Below, piece after piece: positions 48,401 to 60,095 of a stretch of 64,000 nucleotides of DNA (position 1 is the stretch's first letter; every line of letters starts with the position of its first letter). Below the pieces are notes generated by a model. That model made no database searches. It saw only the letters and a program-made list of their open reading frames with translations, and was not told where the DNA came from. Origin of the DNA: Zygnema cylindricum (lineage: Eukaryota > Streptophyta > Zygnematophyceae > Zygnematales > Zygnemataceae); NCBI GenBank assembly GCA_037447655.1, contig JBBHKE010002290.1:127001-191000 (forward strand). Direction: 5' to 3'. The position numbers and the translations under genes were made by a program.

Positions 48401-50201
48401 GCGATCCCCACCTATCCGATGGGACTATGTTGGGCAGTCGGCAGTGGAGTTGGTTTGAAAAGGAACTCCGGAACAGTGATGCCCAAATACACATAATAGG
48501 ATCGTCTATTCAGGTTAAGCCCTCCGTTGAATGGGATGTTTGTTTTTGCTCAGCGGTGCTTTTACAGACTAGAGACTTATAAAAACATGTCATGGGCCTC
48601 AGGGCGACGCAAAAGCGGTGCTAGTTTGCAGAAACCGTTACACGGTTGTTTTGTATGATGTTTTGCAGGTAGTGTCAAACCTGTCGGCTTTAGTACAGCC
48701 AATGTTCCATGTCGAGGCATGGGCGCGTTTTCCATCAGAACAGCGACGTTTATACAACCTCATTGCATCGACGAAGGTGCTTTGAATAATCCCACTTTGC
48801 TATCCTGCTCTCACTGCTTTGAAGACTTCCTGTCTCGTGATCGAGAGTTTTTAAATGCCTTCTAAGGGCTGATGGCAGGCACCTGGGGTCCTCTTCATCA
48901 GTGGTGATATCCACTTTGCAGAAATCAATCGGTACGACTGCTCTGGAAGTGGTTATCCTCTCTATGATGTCACCTCTAGCGGCCTCACTCAGGCAACAGA
49001 GCTGGCCAGTGGTCCCCTTTTGGGGTTTGTACAGCGTACAGCGTCGCTGCTGATGTCATCGCCCATGCGAGTGCGCGGCCACACTTGCCGCCGCCGAACC
49101 TGTGTGTACGGTACAGTGGCTGTGTGGGTGTGTCTGTTTTTACAGTACAATGTTTCTGTGTGTGGTGATGTAGAGATTTGCAGTAATATGGATTATAGGA
49201 GTTACTTGCAGAAGTGATCATTACTCTAACACAAGAATTTCTAATAATTCAGGACCCTAATACTTTCTAGATATCCGAAGTGTGATAACCTTTTTGTAAA
49301 ACCCCAGGTTTCTGGTAAATCTGCAGAATTTATCAAAAGAGTTTGGTCGAGACTGTTGATTTGGCTGGGCGTTCTACTTTGTTGTAGGCCGGACTTTGTA
49401 TGCATGACTGAATAAATTCTCTACTTTAACTTGCAGGAATGCCAAATTTTGGGTTTTTAGAAATAAATTGGGAGTCGACACCTCCCTCTATCGATTTGCA
49501 AACGCGTGATGTTGAAGGTCAAATTGTGGTAGGCCAAAGGGTTACGCTTGAGGACCTTTTGCCTGGGGCGTTAGGAGATCCTATTTCAGAAACGGTGGGG
49601 AAGGCTCAAAAGTATTGCTCACGGGAGGTTGATCTTCCATGGTTAACTCGGTATCGGCTGGCCATTGTGGTCTTCTCTCTTCTCGGAGGTATATCGTGTC
49701 ATGCTTGCCTTGAGATGTGGAGGGATGTGTCTAAAGCTTAGAAAAGTACATTGCCAATGGTTGCTAGTGTTAATGACACTAGTTAGATGCCGGTTTTTTG
49801 GCCCTCTGACCAGAAAATAGCGTTCATGTTTCTGAATGTTTTTTTCTGATGCTAATTCTTTTAACGCTGAAAATTCATTTATGCCCTCTCAAACTGAGCT
49901 AGAGTTAATAACACTATTATAATCCCTATGGTAATAATTTGTTTCGGTATAATGCAAGGCAACAGGATTAGTAATGCATTTATGCTCCAGTTCCATTTAT
50001 CTGCCTTGTTTCAAATGCAAAGGTGATTGCAACTATCTGTTGCTGTGGGAGTACTTATGTACTTGATATTCACAATGAATAGTATTTTGACTACTGTCTG
50101 AGTTTGCCTTTGCAGCAATGGTCCTCGTTCCGATTGGATTCAGTTACATTTTGCTGCACTTGTTCATGCGGTTGATACAAGAGAAGAGAAAATCAGAATG
50201 A
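45445..50201 (+). CDS. PhoD-like phosphatase, signal peptide and C-terminal membrane helix
   Basis: Nine exons: 45445-45633, 47070-47297, 47751-47872, 48108-48168, 48373-48513, 48669-48776, 48879-49110, 49437-49688 and 50116-50201, giving 472 residues with every phase matching. Residues 1-28 are a hydrophobic signal peptide (CSLLPLIVLLGFASAF). Metal and active-site motifs of the PhoD/metallophosphatase family are all present: FGSCRNQ at 53-59, WLGDNIYAD at 79-87, GTWDDHDYG at 142-150, LLLDTRFNRD at 202-211, GSSIQ at 243-247 and SGDIHFAEI at 291-299. The last intron splits a hydrophobic helix (LAIVVFSLLG|A|MVLVPIGFSYILLHLF, about 434-461) followed by a basic tail KEKRK-like end, so a single-pass anchor is likely. 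Expected role: phosphomonoester or phosphodiester hydrolysis in the secretory pathway or at the cell surface. Substrate unknown. Confidence 0.93.
47598..47748. repeat. TGTGATG/TGACG-rich tract in PhoD-like intron 2
   Basis: A low-complexity tract of TGACG and TGATG units ends directly at the acceptor GATGTGGCAG|GTGATT of exon 3. Confidence 0.7.
49768..49918. mobile_element. MITE-like inverted repeat in PhoD-like intron 8
   Basis: 'AGTGTTAATGACACTAGTTAG' like sequence at the left and 'CTAGAGTTAATAACACTAT' at the right form imperfect inverted ends about 150 bp apart. The 'gttaataacacta' text also occurs in the type-B elements, so this may be a diverged relative. Confidence 0.4.
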
Positions 50202-50896
50202 GGGATGGAGGCAGAAGCAAACCGACAGTCTATAGTTTCTGTCATTGAGAAAAACCGAATGTTGGTGGAAAACGTAAACACACCAAGTATCCCACCGACG
50301 TTTAAATTTTGTTGTCCAAAGTAAATACTGTAACGACTTGTAGATATGCAATGGCGAACGATTTGGATGGTTTGCTTGAGAAGTTCGATGGTTTGTTTAA
50401 AGGCAAGATGAGGTTTTCAGGGATGGAGAGTGTGTTTCATCTGGAGAATTAGTGTGACCACAAGTCTTTGACCCATGACTGGCGAGACGCGAGGATTAAG
50501 AGGACTGATTATTGCAGGCCGGCCAGGAGGTAGAGTTTATGGCTTTATCTAATGTCATTATTGAGTCAAGCGTATCTTTTACGAGAGCTTAGGAATAGTT
50601 TCCTTTTTCTGTACCTTTACTGACTTTTATATCTGTCTCTCTGAAGCTTGATGAAATGTGAATAAGTATTTCACCCTCTGAAATTGTGTTCTTTGAACTC
50701 TTCCTTCTCCTGTTAAATATACATCGTCATTTTTGGAATGGTTCCAACGTACACACGTGTCACGTAGACGTTTTCTTTGAAGCTGGTCTGATGTTTGAAC
50801 AAATTCTTCAATACGAGATGAATGCGTGAGAAAAAGTTGGTTTCTTGTTCTGTCCCAGATCAAAAATTCGGGTGGGAGTTGATGGGGATGGGTGAA

Positions 50897-50935
<39 letters not shown>

Positions 50936-51520
50936 GTGGGTGTGAATGAATTAGGACTTAGACATTTCATTGCCGATTGTGATATGGATGGATGTTTCAT
51001 TAACACTTTTCCCATCCAGTCAATGTGCTGCAACATCTTCCATTCCTTCAAAATGTATAAGAAGATGGGGATATTGCCCATGGGATCGACGTTTTGATGA
51101 CCTAGAAGAGCAGCTTGATTGCCAGATGTAACGATCCTATCGGAAGTTTGCAACACTGGCCCTTCACAACAAACAGGCCTATCTTTGTTGAATGCTGGAA
51201 ACCAACAAAGAGCATTCAAGAGTCTCGCAGATCCTAATAAGATGTTATCCATGAGAGAGATGTGATCCAAACACAAACTCATATATAAGAACATAACTGA
51301 AAACGCATTTGGCTCCATTGAAGATCGTTATTATCCTGCAATAATCAGTTATGATGTAAGTTAGAAATAACAGAACTTATGCCCATCAAGACGAGATCTG
51401 CTACTAGAAAGATATAGGGATCAAAATAACTGCAAACCTAGCCTACTGATCTTCTAGAGGTCCTCTTGAAAATAATGTTACCTTCTGTTGTTCTATTGGA
51501 GTAACATCTTCCACTCCTGA
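50202..51520. other. 3' flank of the PhoD-like gene with a G38 homopolymer
   Basis: The 3' UTR starts here. No gene recognised. A run of 38 G lies at 50897-50934, and the open frames across it are artefacts of poly-Gly and poly-Pro. The sequence around 51100-51320 is unassigned. Confidence 0.4.
50897..50934 (+). repeat. G homopolymer, 38 bp
   Basis: Uninterrupted G run in the given sequence. Homopolymer length is often unreliable in assemblies. Confidence 0.9.
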
Positions 51521-51529
51521 CCTCACCCA

Positions 51530-52200
51530 CAGCAAGCTCCAAGCCTCAACTCCCGAACCGGAGGTTCCAGAAAGTTAAAAGCAGGATAAATTAAAAAGCA
51601 CGATGGTAACCCATCTGAGTCCAGGGTACAAAAGGGGTGGCATGGCCTAAACTGAAAAACTACAATAAAAAACAAATAGAGCGATGGGAACACAAAAGAA
51701 AAGAAAAGAAAAGAAACAATCAACAAGGAAAATAAAAGCACCCAGACTCAAAATGAAAAGCACGACAACTCAAAAAAACCAAAACTACAACCCCAACCCC
51801 AAATCAATTAAATATCTACGAAAAGCAACCCTGTAAGTCCCCCCAGCCTGGGGGAGCACGTTGAGGGAGTTCCGGAACGCGGCGACGATCCATAACCTCA
51901 ACCGCTGATCGGAGGATAATAGAAGCCTGCACTCGCTGTAAAGCCACCGATAAACATTGACGATAAAAAGAAGTAAGGACCGAAGGAGGAGGGCTCCCAA
52001 TTCCTTGGCGCTCGAAAGCACGTCGAGCACAAGTACGGAGAAACTCGTCCAGTGCAACACCCAAACGACCAAAGATCTCGACCGCCATCGGAATAAAGTC
52101 ATCCATAGGGTCCCGGTGGGCATAATCACGCTCCTTCGCCTTAGCGGCATCACGAGCTGCCACCCCAACATGTCGAGCCACCAAATGAGTGATAAAAAAA
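51530..52200 (-). mobile_element. 5'-truncated LINE: reverse transcriptase C-terminal fragment and 3' UTR
   Basis: The minus-strand frame 52184-51816 reads ARDAAKAKERDYAHRDPMDD.. then FIPMAVEIFGRLGVALDEFL.. and SVALQRVQASI. From memory, this pattern (RDP..DFxPxAxExFGxxxxxxDxFL..SVALQR) is the C-terminal tail of reverse-transcriptase proteins from LINE-type elements in green-lineage genomes. The fragment starts abruptly after a T-run at 52190-52201. Below 51816, the 'gtaccctggactcagatgggttaccatcgtgctttttaatttatcctg' region resembles a LINE 3' UTR. The RT core is missing, so it is inactive. Confidence 0.55.
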
Positions 52201-53180
52201 AACCCCCCTTGTAGGATACAAGATCTTCAAAAAACTCTGGGCTTGCCCCCCTAACTTAACAACTGATTTCCCGCACGTCTACACCTCTTTTTCTGTTCCT
52301 CACCTCTTTTACTGTTTCACCAAATAATGTAAACATAATTTTATGGTTCAAAGATTACAAATGCTTATAATTACTAACTCCTCCACAAAATGTCCGGTGG
52401 AAGAAAGGGAAGGGGAGAACTGGATCGAGAGAGTCGAACACCGCGTGTGTTGAAAAACCAGTGCACTCTTCTCCTCATCAAGTGAAAGTACGGAAATGAT
52501 GTTGCATCACTTGGCCAAAAAGTATGTCGTCTGTGTTATCTATCACAAAGAAAAAACTAAAAGGGGTCAAAAATGGTGAGAAACAACTGTTTCGATACAA
52601 GAAAAAAGTGGAGAACGTCAGATTCGGAAGGACGTGCTGACGTATTAAAAAGAGACGAATTTCATTTCCTGCATTTGTTTCCCCTTGCGTTTTCCAGGTA
52701 GCTTGGAAACGAGAGGCTTGGAATGGTAGCGGAGACACATTACCGCACGATGGCGCCCGAGATGAGCACATAGCTCAATAATATCGCCTATGGAACGGCG
52801 CGCGGTCCCGATGTGTCGGCCCAAAACCATTATCGCGGATAATTATCGGGTGGGGCGGTTTGTCTGTACGGAAAATATGGAATTATGGTGCAAAATGTAG
52901 TACAAAATGATTACGGAGATATAGCGACGTGGGAGGGGGGTGGGCCTTTTGGAACAATTGGACAATTTTTTTCTTTTTTTTTAGTTGTCCCCACTTGTTA
53001 TCTCTTGCTTTGTCGTGTACAGTAACGACCCTATTGAAAAGTAAGGAACAATTTTCGCTTATGTCGATTTGTATCCTAACGTTAACTTTTTATATGTCGT
53101 TTTAGTGTCATTCTACCCTTTTTTAACTCTTTGGATTTTTTATCCAACTTACTTTTCTTAGTTTTAAGTTTTAACGTATA
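52201..53180. other. Unassigned intergenic sequence
   Basis: No gene recognised. Positions 53060-53180 hold one copy of a recurring block ('tcctaacgtt..ttttta..tgtcgtttt..ccaac..tacttttcttagtttta') also seen near 53995-54100, 54455-54560 and 60865-60975. Confidence 0.35.
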
Positions 53181-53919
53181 AGGGTCAAGTTCCATCAGAC
53201 GTTTCAATAATTGTACGGCCAACTCTAACAGACTGAGTTGATTGAGTCGATGTTCCATCACGAGGAGTGTGTAAGCCATGTGTTTTAAATTGATTGGCGC
53301 CATGCAAGCTATGATCCTATATTGAATATCTTTCAGATTTTTAGCACTGACAAACTTAACTTCAAATCTTCACTTTCGTACCATGTACCTGCGTACGAAG
53401 TAATCATACGATATGACTTTTATACTTTTTGCCGATGCCAGTCTGTACGCCAACTCATTTTTTAGGGTTTCTGTTTTCGAACATAACGAAAGTCCTTTGA
53501 GAGAAATAGTGTGACGAACAAAAGTTATCGAAAATAGCGTGACGAAGCAATGTTACGAAATTTCGTTTTTATTTTCGGTTGTATTTTGGAAAGCGGGTGT
53601 CATGTGCAAATCTTATGATTTTTCGTTGATTTTCCATCATGACATGTAGCTTAATCGTCCAGCGTGTCACGGTTTTTTTGTCTGTATCTGTCAACTCACC
53701 TATTCGAGGTGGGTTGACAGTTACAGAGAAAAATGAAGCGAACTCTTCGCAGATGAACATCCGACAACCAGTATTACCTCCAAGACCTTCGGAGAGTATT
53801 GGCAAGATTCTGTGTAATGTTGGTTTTCTTATAAAAACAAAATAGGTGGTACGATTTGTTACGGAGAGTCGCGGATTTCTGTAAACTTCCCCACTTTTCG
53901 CCCGATGGAACGTTACCTT
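53181..53919. mobile_element. Type-D element, uninterrupted copy
   Basis: It starts AGGGTCAAGTTCCATCAGAC and ends with 'gatggaacgttacct'. It is the reverse complement of 15043-15718 plus 17408-17470, without the foldback that splits the 15-kb copy. The 128-codon minus frame in it is a repeat-borne frame without a recognisable domain. Confidence 0.65.
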
Positions 53920-55768
53920 TACTGTACCGAGTCTTTTTATTTTGTCCACTAACAATTGTACGTTTGTGCAACGGATCTATTTTTGCTTTGTCTATTTGTA
54001 TTCCTAACGTTTATTTTTTATGTGTCGTTTTGCTGTCACTGTACCCTTTCTTAACTTTTTCGTTTTTTTATCCAACGTACTTTTCTTAGTTTTAACCATA
54101 GTTCAAAGGTAGGTGAAAGTAGGCCCATACAATATGCCTATTGTACGCAAAACATACAATATGACATTAAGACCCATATTGTATTGGTCGCAAAATGAAA
54201 AAACAGTAACAGGGTTGAGTTGCACATCGTTCGATAGAGAATTAAACGTCATCGAAAGGTCGCTGATCAAAATTGCGATCTAAGAAGATCACATGAAAAG
54301 CCGATAACACAAGTTGTGCCTACCGAAGGCCTACCAAAAAATGCCTACTTTTGAATATTGGTTTTAACGTATTAATGTACCGAGTCATTTTATTTTGTCC
54401 ACTAATAGTCGTACGATTGATCAACGGATCTTTTTCTGCTTTGTCTCGTTTTATCCTAACGTTTATTTTTTACTTGTCGTTTTCGTGTTCACTGTACAAT
54501 TTTTTTTACCTCTTTTGTTTTTTTACCGTGCGTTCTTTTCTTAGTTTTGACGTGTTATGTAATAGGATTTCCTACCTCTCAAAAAATCCCATTACTACAA
54601 CCAATTTCAACCACACATTCCACACGTTGGAAAATTACACATTCACATTGGAAAGCACTCACATAAGGATAAACTTTAAATTAGAAGAAGCTTGTGTCCA
54701 CATAACATTAGCTTGGTCTCTTGCCCTCGTGGCTCAACCCTTCTTTTAAAGTGTTTTCCACTACTCTCCACTCTTAATAATTCTATCTCTTAACTACTAA
54801 AACACTACTTAGTTTGTAAGAGATTTCAGTGCAAAAATGCCATTGCTCCAATTTGGTTTTAATCGCTCAGGACCAAGATCAGTCAGAATTTCCACAAACT
54901 TTTCCAAAGGAAAAGATGTTTACTCTCCTCTTAGACTTCACTATTTATCCATCATCGCCCTGGACTAGCCAAGCCAAAGTCAACGCTCCGTTGAACAGGT
55001 TTTACCTGGGCCAATCATCGATCAGCAAGGAGCCAGAGTCAACGCTCCGTTGAACAGGTTTTACCTAGGCCAATCATCGATTAGCAAGGACTCACACTGA
55101 CCAATGCAAAAGCGTGCGAAATCTCTTACTAACTACGTAGGATTTACTAATCAATCAAACGCTACATTTCACTACGTAACATTTACGTGCAAAAGTGCGC
55201 GCCAAACAAAAGGCGACTTCGCACGAACGTGCGTCGCAAATTTCACACGCAAAACTACCTACGAAATTCCATAAAGTGAAAGTGATGTTTCGTACTAAAA
55301 ATTGTACGAAACGAACCATCGTGCGTACCAAACGAAATATTGATTCATTTGGTACTTTTAAACGTGCGCCTGAAATTCCGCGGCTAGTTTGACCCTTATC
55401 CCGTTACAATGAACACCCACTCGCTATTTTGACATCGCGTTGCCGCCTAAATACACAAATCGCTATATCTTTTAAAATACAACTCCAAATCATGCGATTC
55501 TTTCGCGGACGTCTACCAAATTTAAAACTTTATATTCGTAACACTTAAATACCCATTTACGAACAAGTTCGATCCACTATTACTGTTACATGTTACTAAA
55601 ACGGTTATTTTCCCTTTGTCCTTTTGTAAAGTACGGTTGTACATTGGATCTATTATTCCTTTGTTTTTGGGAATTGATCATGACAAGGACTGTTTTGGTT
55701 GGCACAATCACTTACGTCATTTTGTTGAAAATTGTACGTTTAAAGTACACATTGGTACAAACAAAGTC
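53920..55768. other. AT-rich repeats, no gene recognised
   Basis: The block recurs at 53995-54105 and 54455-54560. Positions 54975-55085 contain a tandem duplication of about 60 bp ('agtcaacgctccgttgaacaggttttacct.ggccaatcatcgat.agcaagga'). The remainder is unassigned. Confidence 0.4.
54978..55090. repeat. Tandem duplication, unit about 61 bp
   Basis: Two near-identical copies contain 'caacgctccgttgaac' and 'ggccaatcatcgat'. Adjacent, same orientation. Confidence 0.8.
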
Positions 55769-56087
55769 CCGTTGAGTACAAATTTGACGGTCAATCGGTT
55801 GGAAAACGTTGACTTTAAAAATATTGTTTCAACCGCTTAAAATTTTGCCGCGCTTGCGAATGTCGACTGTCATAATAAAATTAGCAATTTATACGGCCGG
55901 CGAACGTCTACGGTAACAAAACTGCGACAACCACATGTAAATAAAAGTGTTGCACATAGTCACTTTTTGTCTTTTCGTGAGCCCCACGGTGAGAGCACTT
56001 AGCCGCAAAATTGAAATTTAATCGTCCAAGAGCTACATTGAACTGAGACGCAAATTGAAACGAAACCTCTTTAAACTACACTGAACT

Positions 56088-56310
56088 ACTGTAAGTTTTG
56101 TACGGAAATATTAAAACGCACGAAACAAAATAAACTTTGTACACTATAATAAAACGAACCGGCATAAAAATATCAATTGAAATTAAATGAATAATATGCG
56201 CGTCGTCACGCGCGACGAAATTGAGCCACACTATATATGAATCAACATTATTACATTGACAACAAAATTTCGTTTCGTGCGTTTTAATATTTCCATACAA
56301 AATTTACAGT
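56088..56310. mobile_element. MITE with 40-bp inverted repeats (type G)
   Basis: The left end ACTGTAAGTTTTGTACGG, continuing 'aaatattaaaacgcacgaaac', is repeated inverted at 56270-56310 with about three mismatches. The element is 223 bp and non-coding, and lies in the palindrome centre. Confidence 0.7.
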
Positions 56311-56385
56311 ACACCGTCAATCGCTATTAGAGTAAAAGGATAAATAGCGTAAATAAAAAATTAGTGTTATTAACACTAATCGGGA

Positions 56386-56435
<50 letters not shown>

Positions 56436-56866
56436 TAATTAACCCCTAACTGTAATTTGGGTTTTCCTGGATAATAAATACCCTCCCTTTCGATGTCTAC
56501 GGTAATATGTGTACCCGTACAAAACCTGACAATTCGTACAACGTCGCGTTGTTCACACGGTTGACGGACGAACATATGAGAACGTGATTTTTGTCGACGA
56601 TTTTGCGTCTATTTCTTCCAGTGCACATTCACATGTATGCGCAATAATGTTAAGTGTCTTTTTATGCCTTTGTTATTCAAAAAGTACCATTTCGTACGGA
56701 GATACCTGTCCGTACGTCACACTATTTCTATCGCAGTGTACTTCTATTATTGACGCTAATTGAAAAAAAAACCCTAATTAGAATAATGGAAAAAATATAA
56801 TTATGGATTGTATTTCAGGTTTCTTTTTAATTAGCGTTATTTACTCTAATAGCGACTGGCGGTGTA
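56309..56866. mobile_element. Type-B2 inverted-repeat element, with a TA microsatellite
   Basis: It begins GTACACCGTCAATCGCTATTAG and ends CTAATAGCGACTGGCGGTGTA. It is the reverse complement of 14266-14805. A (TA)n run at 56391-56435 has expanded inside it, where the other copy has only a short one. Confidence 0.7.
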
Positions 56867-57184
56867 GTTCAGTTTAGTTTAAAGATGTTTCGTTTCAATT
56901 TGCTTGTAAGTTCAATGTAAAGCTTAGACGATTAAATTTCAATTTTGCGGATAAGTGCTCTCACCGTGGGGCTCACGTAAAGACAAAAGTAAGTGACTGT
57001 CTGCAACACTTTTATTTACATGTGGTTGCTACAGTTTTGTTACCGTAAACGTTCGCCGGCCGTGTGAATTGATAATTTTATTATGACGGTCGACGTCCGC
57101 AAGCGCCAAATTTTAAGCGGTTGAAACAATATTTTGAAAGTCAAAGTTGCCCAACCGATTGACCGTCAAATTTGTACTCAACGG

Positions 57185-57425
57185 TATACTGCTCCGCGCG
57201 GAGAGCAAACGGCGGAAGACGGCCGGTACAGACCGAAACGAGGAGACTCGCGGAGGGTCGAGGAGAATAACGCCGGCCGGTTATCCATCAGATGCCGGTT
57301 CGACACATTTCGAATTGGCCCGCGAAGACGTCACCGGGCCAGGTATACCTGTCTTAGCTGGCGGCGTACGACGTCTCGCGGGAGGACGCAACCAGATAAA
57401 TAGGCCGTTCAGCGACGGCCGATGT
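57185..57425 (+). other. GC-rich block of unknown origin
   Basis: About 240 bp of GC-rich, CG-rich sequence begins where the right palindrome arm ends. One frame reads SDAGSTHFELAREDVTGPGIPVLAGGVRRLAGG, which looks protein-like, but I recognise no family. It could be a captured fragment. Confidence 0.3.
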
Positions 57426-57838
57426 TAAAATGCTTCAATTTTTTTAAAGCGCTTCAATTTTTTTAAAGCGCTTCAATTTAAAACAACCAATTATTCCTCC
57501 CCTTAAAAAAATAATGAAATAAAACACTAAAAAAACAAAATGTTGTCGTTACCCTATTACTCCGACCCCATTACCGATACGATTTTAATTTCATGACAGT
57601 TTACCACTTAGGGCGTTTAAACCTCATTACCGATACTATTATTTTAATCAGTCTGTTTATTAGTCTATTTAGTCGAATTAAATTAATCTCTCGTTAAATT
57701 TTTAATACATTACAATACAATATAATATAACAATATATAATAAGATACAATATAATATAATGAAATTTAATATATATAACATATAATATAGTGATAACAT
57801 ATAATATACACTAAATATGATATAAATTAACAAACACA
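57426..57838. other. AT-rich sequence with a short tandem repeat
   Basis: A 'gcttcaatttttttaaagc' unit is repeated from 57431 to 57480. No gene. Confidence 0.5.
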
Positions 57839-57853
57839 TATATACATACATAC

Positions 57854-57912
<59 letters not shown>

Positions 57913-58400
57913 CATATATATGTATTTGTATATATATGCATATATGTATATATATATGTATGTATGCATATATATATATGTAAATATATATATGTATATA
58001 TATATGTGTGTTTTTATGTATGTATGTATGTATGTATGTATGTATGTATGTATGTATGTATGTATGTATGTATGTATGTATGTATGTATGTATGTATGTA
58101 TGTATGTATGTATGTATGTATGTATGTATGTATGTATGTATGTATGTTTGTATGTATGTATGTATGTATGTATGTATGCATGCATGCATGTATGTATGTA
58201 TGTATGTATGTATGTATGTATGTATGTATGTATGTATGTATGTATGTACGTATGTATGTATGTATGTATGTATGTATGTATGTATGTATGTATGTATGTA
58301 TGTATGTATGTATGTATGTATGTATGTATGTATGTATATAATATATATATATATATATACATACATAAATACATATATATATACACATACATATATAGAC
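57839..58400. repeat. TATG/TA/CA microsatellite cluster
   Basis: (TA)n and (CA)n at 57850-57915, mixed TATATG to 58010, then about 320 bp of nearly pure TATG (58016-58337) with a few variant units (TTTG near 58146, TGCATGCATGCA near 58178 and TACG near 58248), then (TA)n. The long frames on both strands (YVCM and IHTY repeats) are artefacts. Confidence 0.95.
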
Positions 58401-58439
58401 ATACATATACATTAATTACGTACATAATTTTGTAATAAT

Positions 58440-59270
58440 TTTAAACAACATTGTGTAGAAAAGCATTTGAAAAAAAAACATACAAAATCTAATAATTAGT
58501 TGTACGTTACTTTTCTTTTCCTTTAGCATACCTCAAACGAACGATTTAAAATTTAACTTCAAGCACGACATTAATCGTTTTTTAGCCTTTTTTGTTTTAC
58601 ATCGTATAAAACGTTTTTCACAATTACACTCTAGTAATTTAAGTTGATGTGTGAATGTAATAAATTTGTAGTTTTTTATTTCAAAAAGTACGAAATGCCA
58701 ATATTGAACAAACAAAGCGCAAACTATTTACATCTACAATTAGTGCGTACATACAAAATCGAAGGTAACATGAGAAAACATTAAACAAAAACGAATGTTG
58801 AATGATAACTATAATAAATGCTTTCTAGAAAAAAAAATATAAACGTTCCTTTTAACAAACATTAAAAACTACACATTCTATTTTAACAAACAAGTTACGC
58901 AATTAGGTTTATTAAACTTTCATCGATACATACCGAACAAATAAACAAAACGTAATTTGTAATATGCAACAAATCATACGCGTATAAACACAATTTCGTT
59001 TACGAAAAACAAAACAAAAAAAGATGTTATTTTCTTCATAAAATAATAACAATAATAATAAATAAACCAATAATAGGTTAATGATAAAAACGATGCAACA
59101 TATGTTTTGAAGTAAAACTAAAAAAAAAAATGGACAAATAACACAAAACTAATATGACATCAATGGAAAAAGACAAAAAAAAAGACAAAGAACAAATAAT
59201 GAAAAAAAAATGATTTTTTTTCGTTTGGAAACAAAATTACAAGGTGAATTACTATTACTGTCATTAACAT
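58440..59270. other. Very AT-rich sequence, no gene
   Basis: Strongly A/T-skewed DNA with A-runs and 'aataataataaat' stretches. I see no coding signal. Confidence 0.5.
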
Positions 59271-59780
59271 TAAGTTGACGTTCCCAAATTTTGACCCACG
59301 AACCCAAAATAAAATTAATAATTGTATTTTTTTCTTTATGCTAATATATGTAAAGTGTACTCAATGTTAATGACTATAATTTGGGCAATTTTGAAATAGT
59401 GTAGTGTACAAATGTGCCAACACATACTATTTGTTTTGTTTTTAAGTACGAACCTACAAAAAAAGTGTCAACTAACGATGTCAAGACGGGAAAATGAGTC
59501 GCGCTGTCTCGAGAAAGCACCCCCAAATTCGATTACAGTAATAAAGACGGGAAAACATAACGCCAACTTGTTCTCACATGTTCAAGCATCGACTATGTGG
59601 ACACAACCTATAGCGTCTATACTATAGGAACGTGTATCAAAATTAGTGTTAGATGTATAAATTAGCGTTATTGTTTTTTTGGCATTAGGCCCTTATAACA
59701 TTAAATAGGGTTAATAACACTAATTGTTTCTTCACACGAATTATTTTTGAACATTAATAGCGATTCATGGTTTAAGTTTG
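59271..59780. mobile_element. Diverged type-B-like element
   Basis: The left side has 'attactattactgtcattaac' and 'ccaaattttgaccca', and the right end 'aacattaatagcgattcatggttta' resembles the type-B terminus. Boundaries are approximate. Confidence 0.35.
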
Positions 59781-59939
59781 AAAATTTAACATGTATTTTA
59801 TATACTCTATTAAAACAATTTGCGTTCGAGCGTACGTGTATTAATATTCATTTACGCTCGAGCGTACTAAATGTCGTTAGAAGTGTTAGTCGACGTCATA
59901 TTTCCGTACGTTTGAAAACATAGATGTTCTAAAATGGAA

Positions 59940-60095
59940 GTACATTTTGGGGGAGAGTTAATCTACATCACGAGCGTACGGAATTTTGCGCGGAGAGTTA
60001 ATCTACATTGGAGAGTACGGAATTCAATATAACCACGTACGGACATCCGCGAGGAGAGTTAATATACATTGAGAAGTACGGAATTTCACTTTCGA
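59940..60095. repeat. Three spaced copies of a GGAGAGTTAAT..TACGGAATT unit
   Basis: The units start near 59952, 59994 and 60053. Each combines 'gagagttaat.tacatt' with 'agtacggaatt' at slightly different spacing. Significance unknown. Confidence 0.5.

Larger units (their letters stand above)
55769..57184. mobile_element. 1.4-kb palindrome with arms of about 320 bp
   Basis: The left arm 55769-56092 (from CCGTTGAGTACAAATTTGAC) is the inverted repeat of the right arm 56866-57184. Paired landmarks: 'acggtcaatcggttgg', 'aatattgtttcaaccgctta', 'gccggcgaacgt', 'acatgtaaataaaagtgttgca', 'gtgagccccacggtgagagcact'. The arms would meet at 'actgaac.ta' but two MITE-type elements now occupy the centre. 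Confidence 0.75.

Noticed and set aside
50860-51318. 152-codon minus-strand frame with a poly-Pro end
   Set aside because: It depends on the G38 homopolymer and has no recognised domain.
57702-58435. Long frames of YVCM and IHTY repeats on both strands
   Set aside because: Translation of the TATG microsatellite; stop-free because of its composition.
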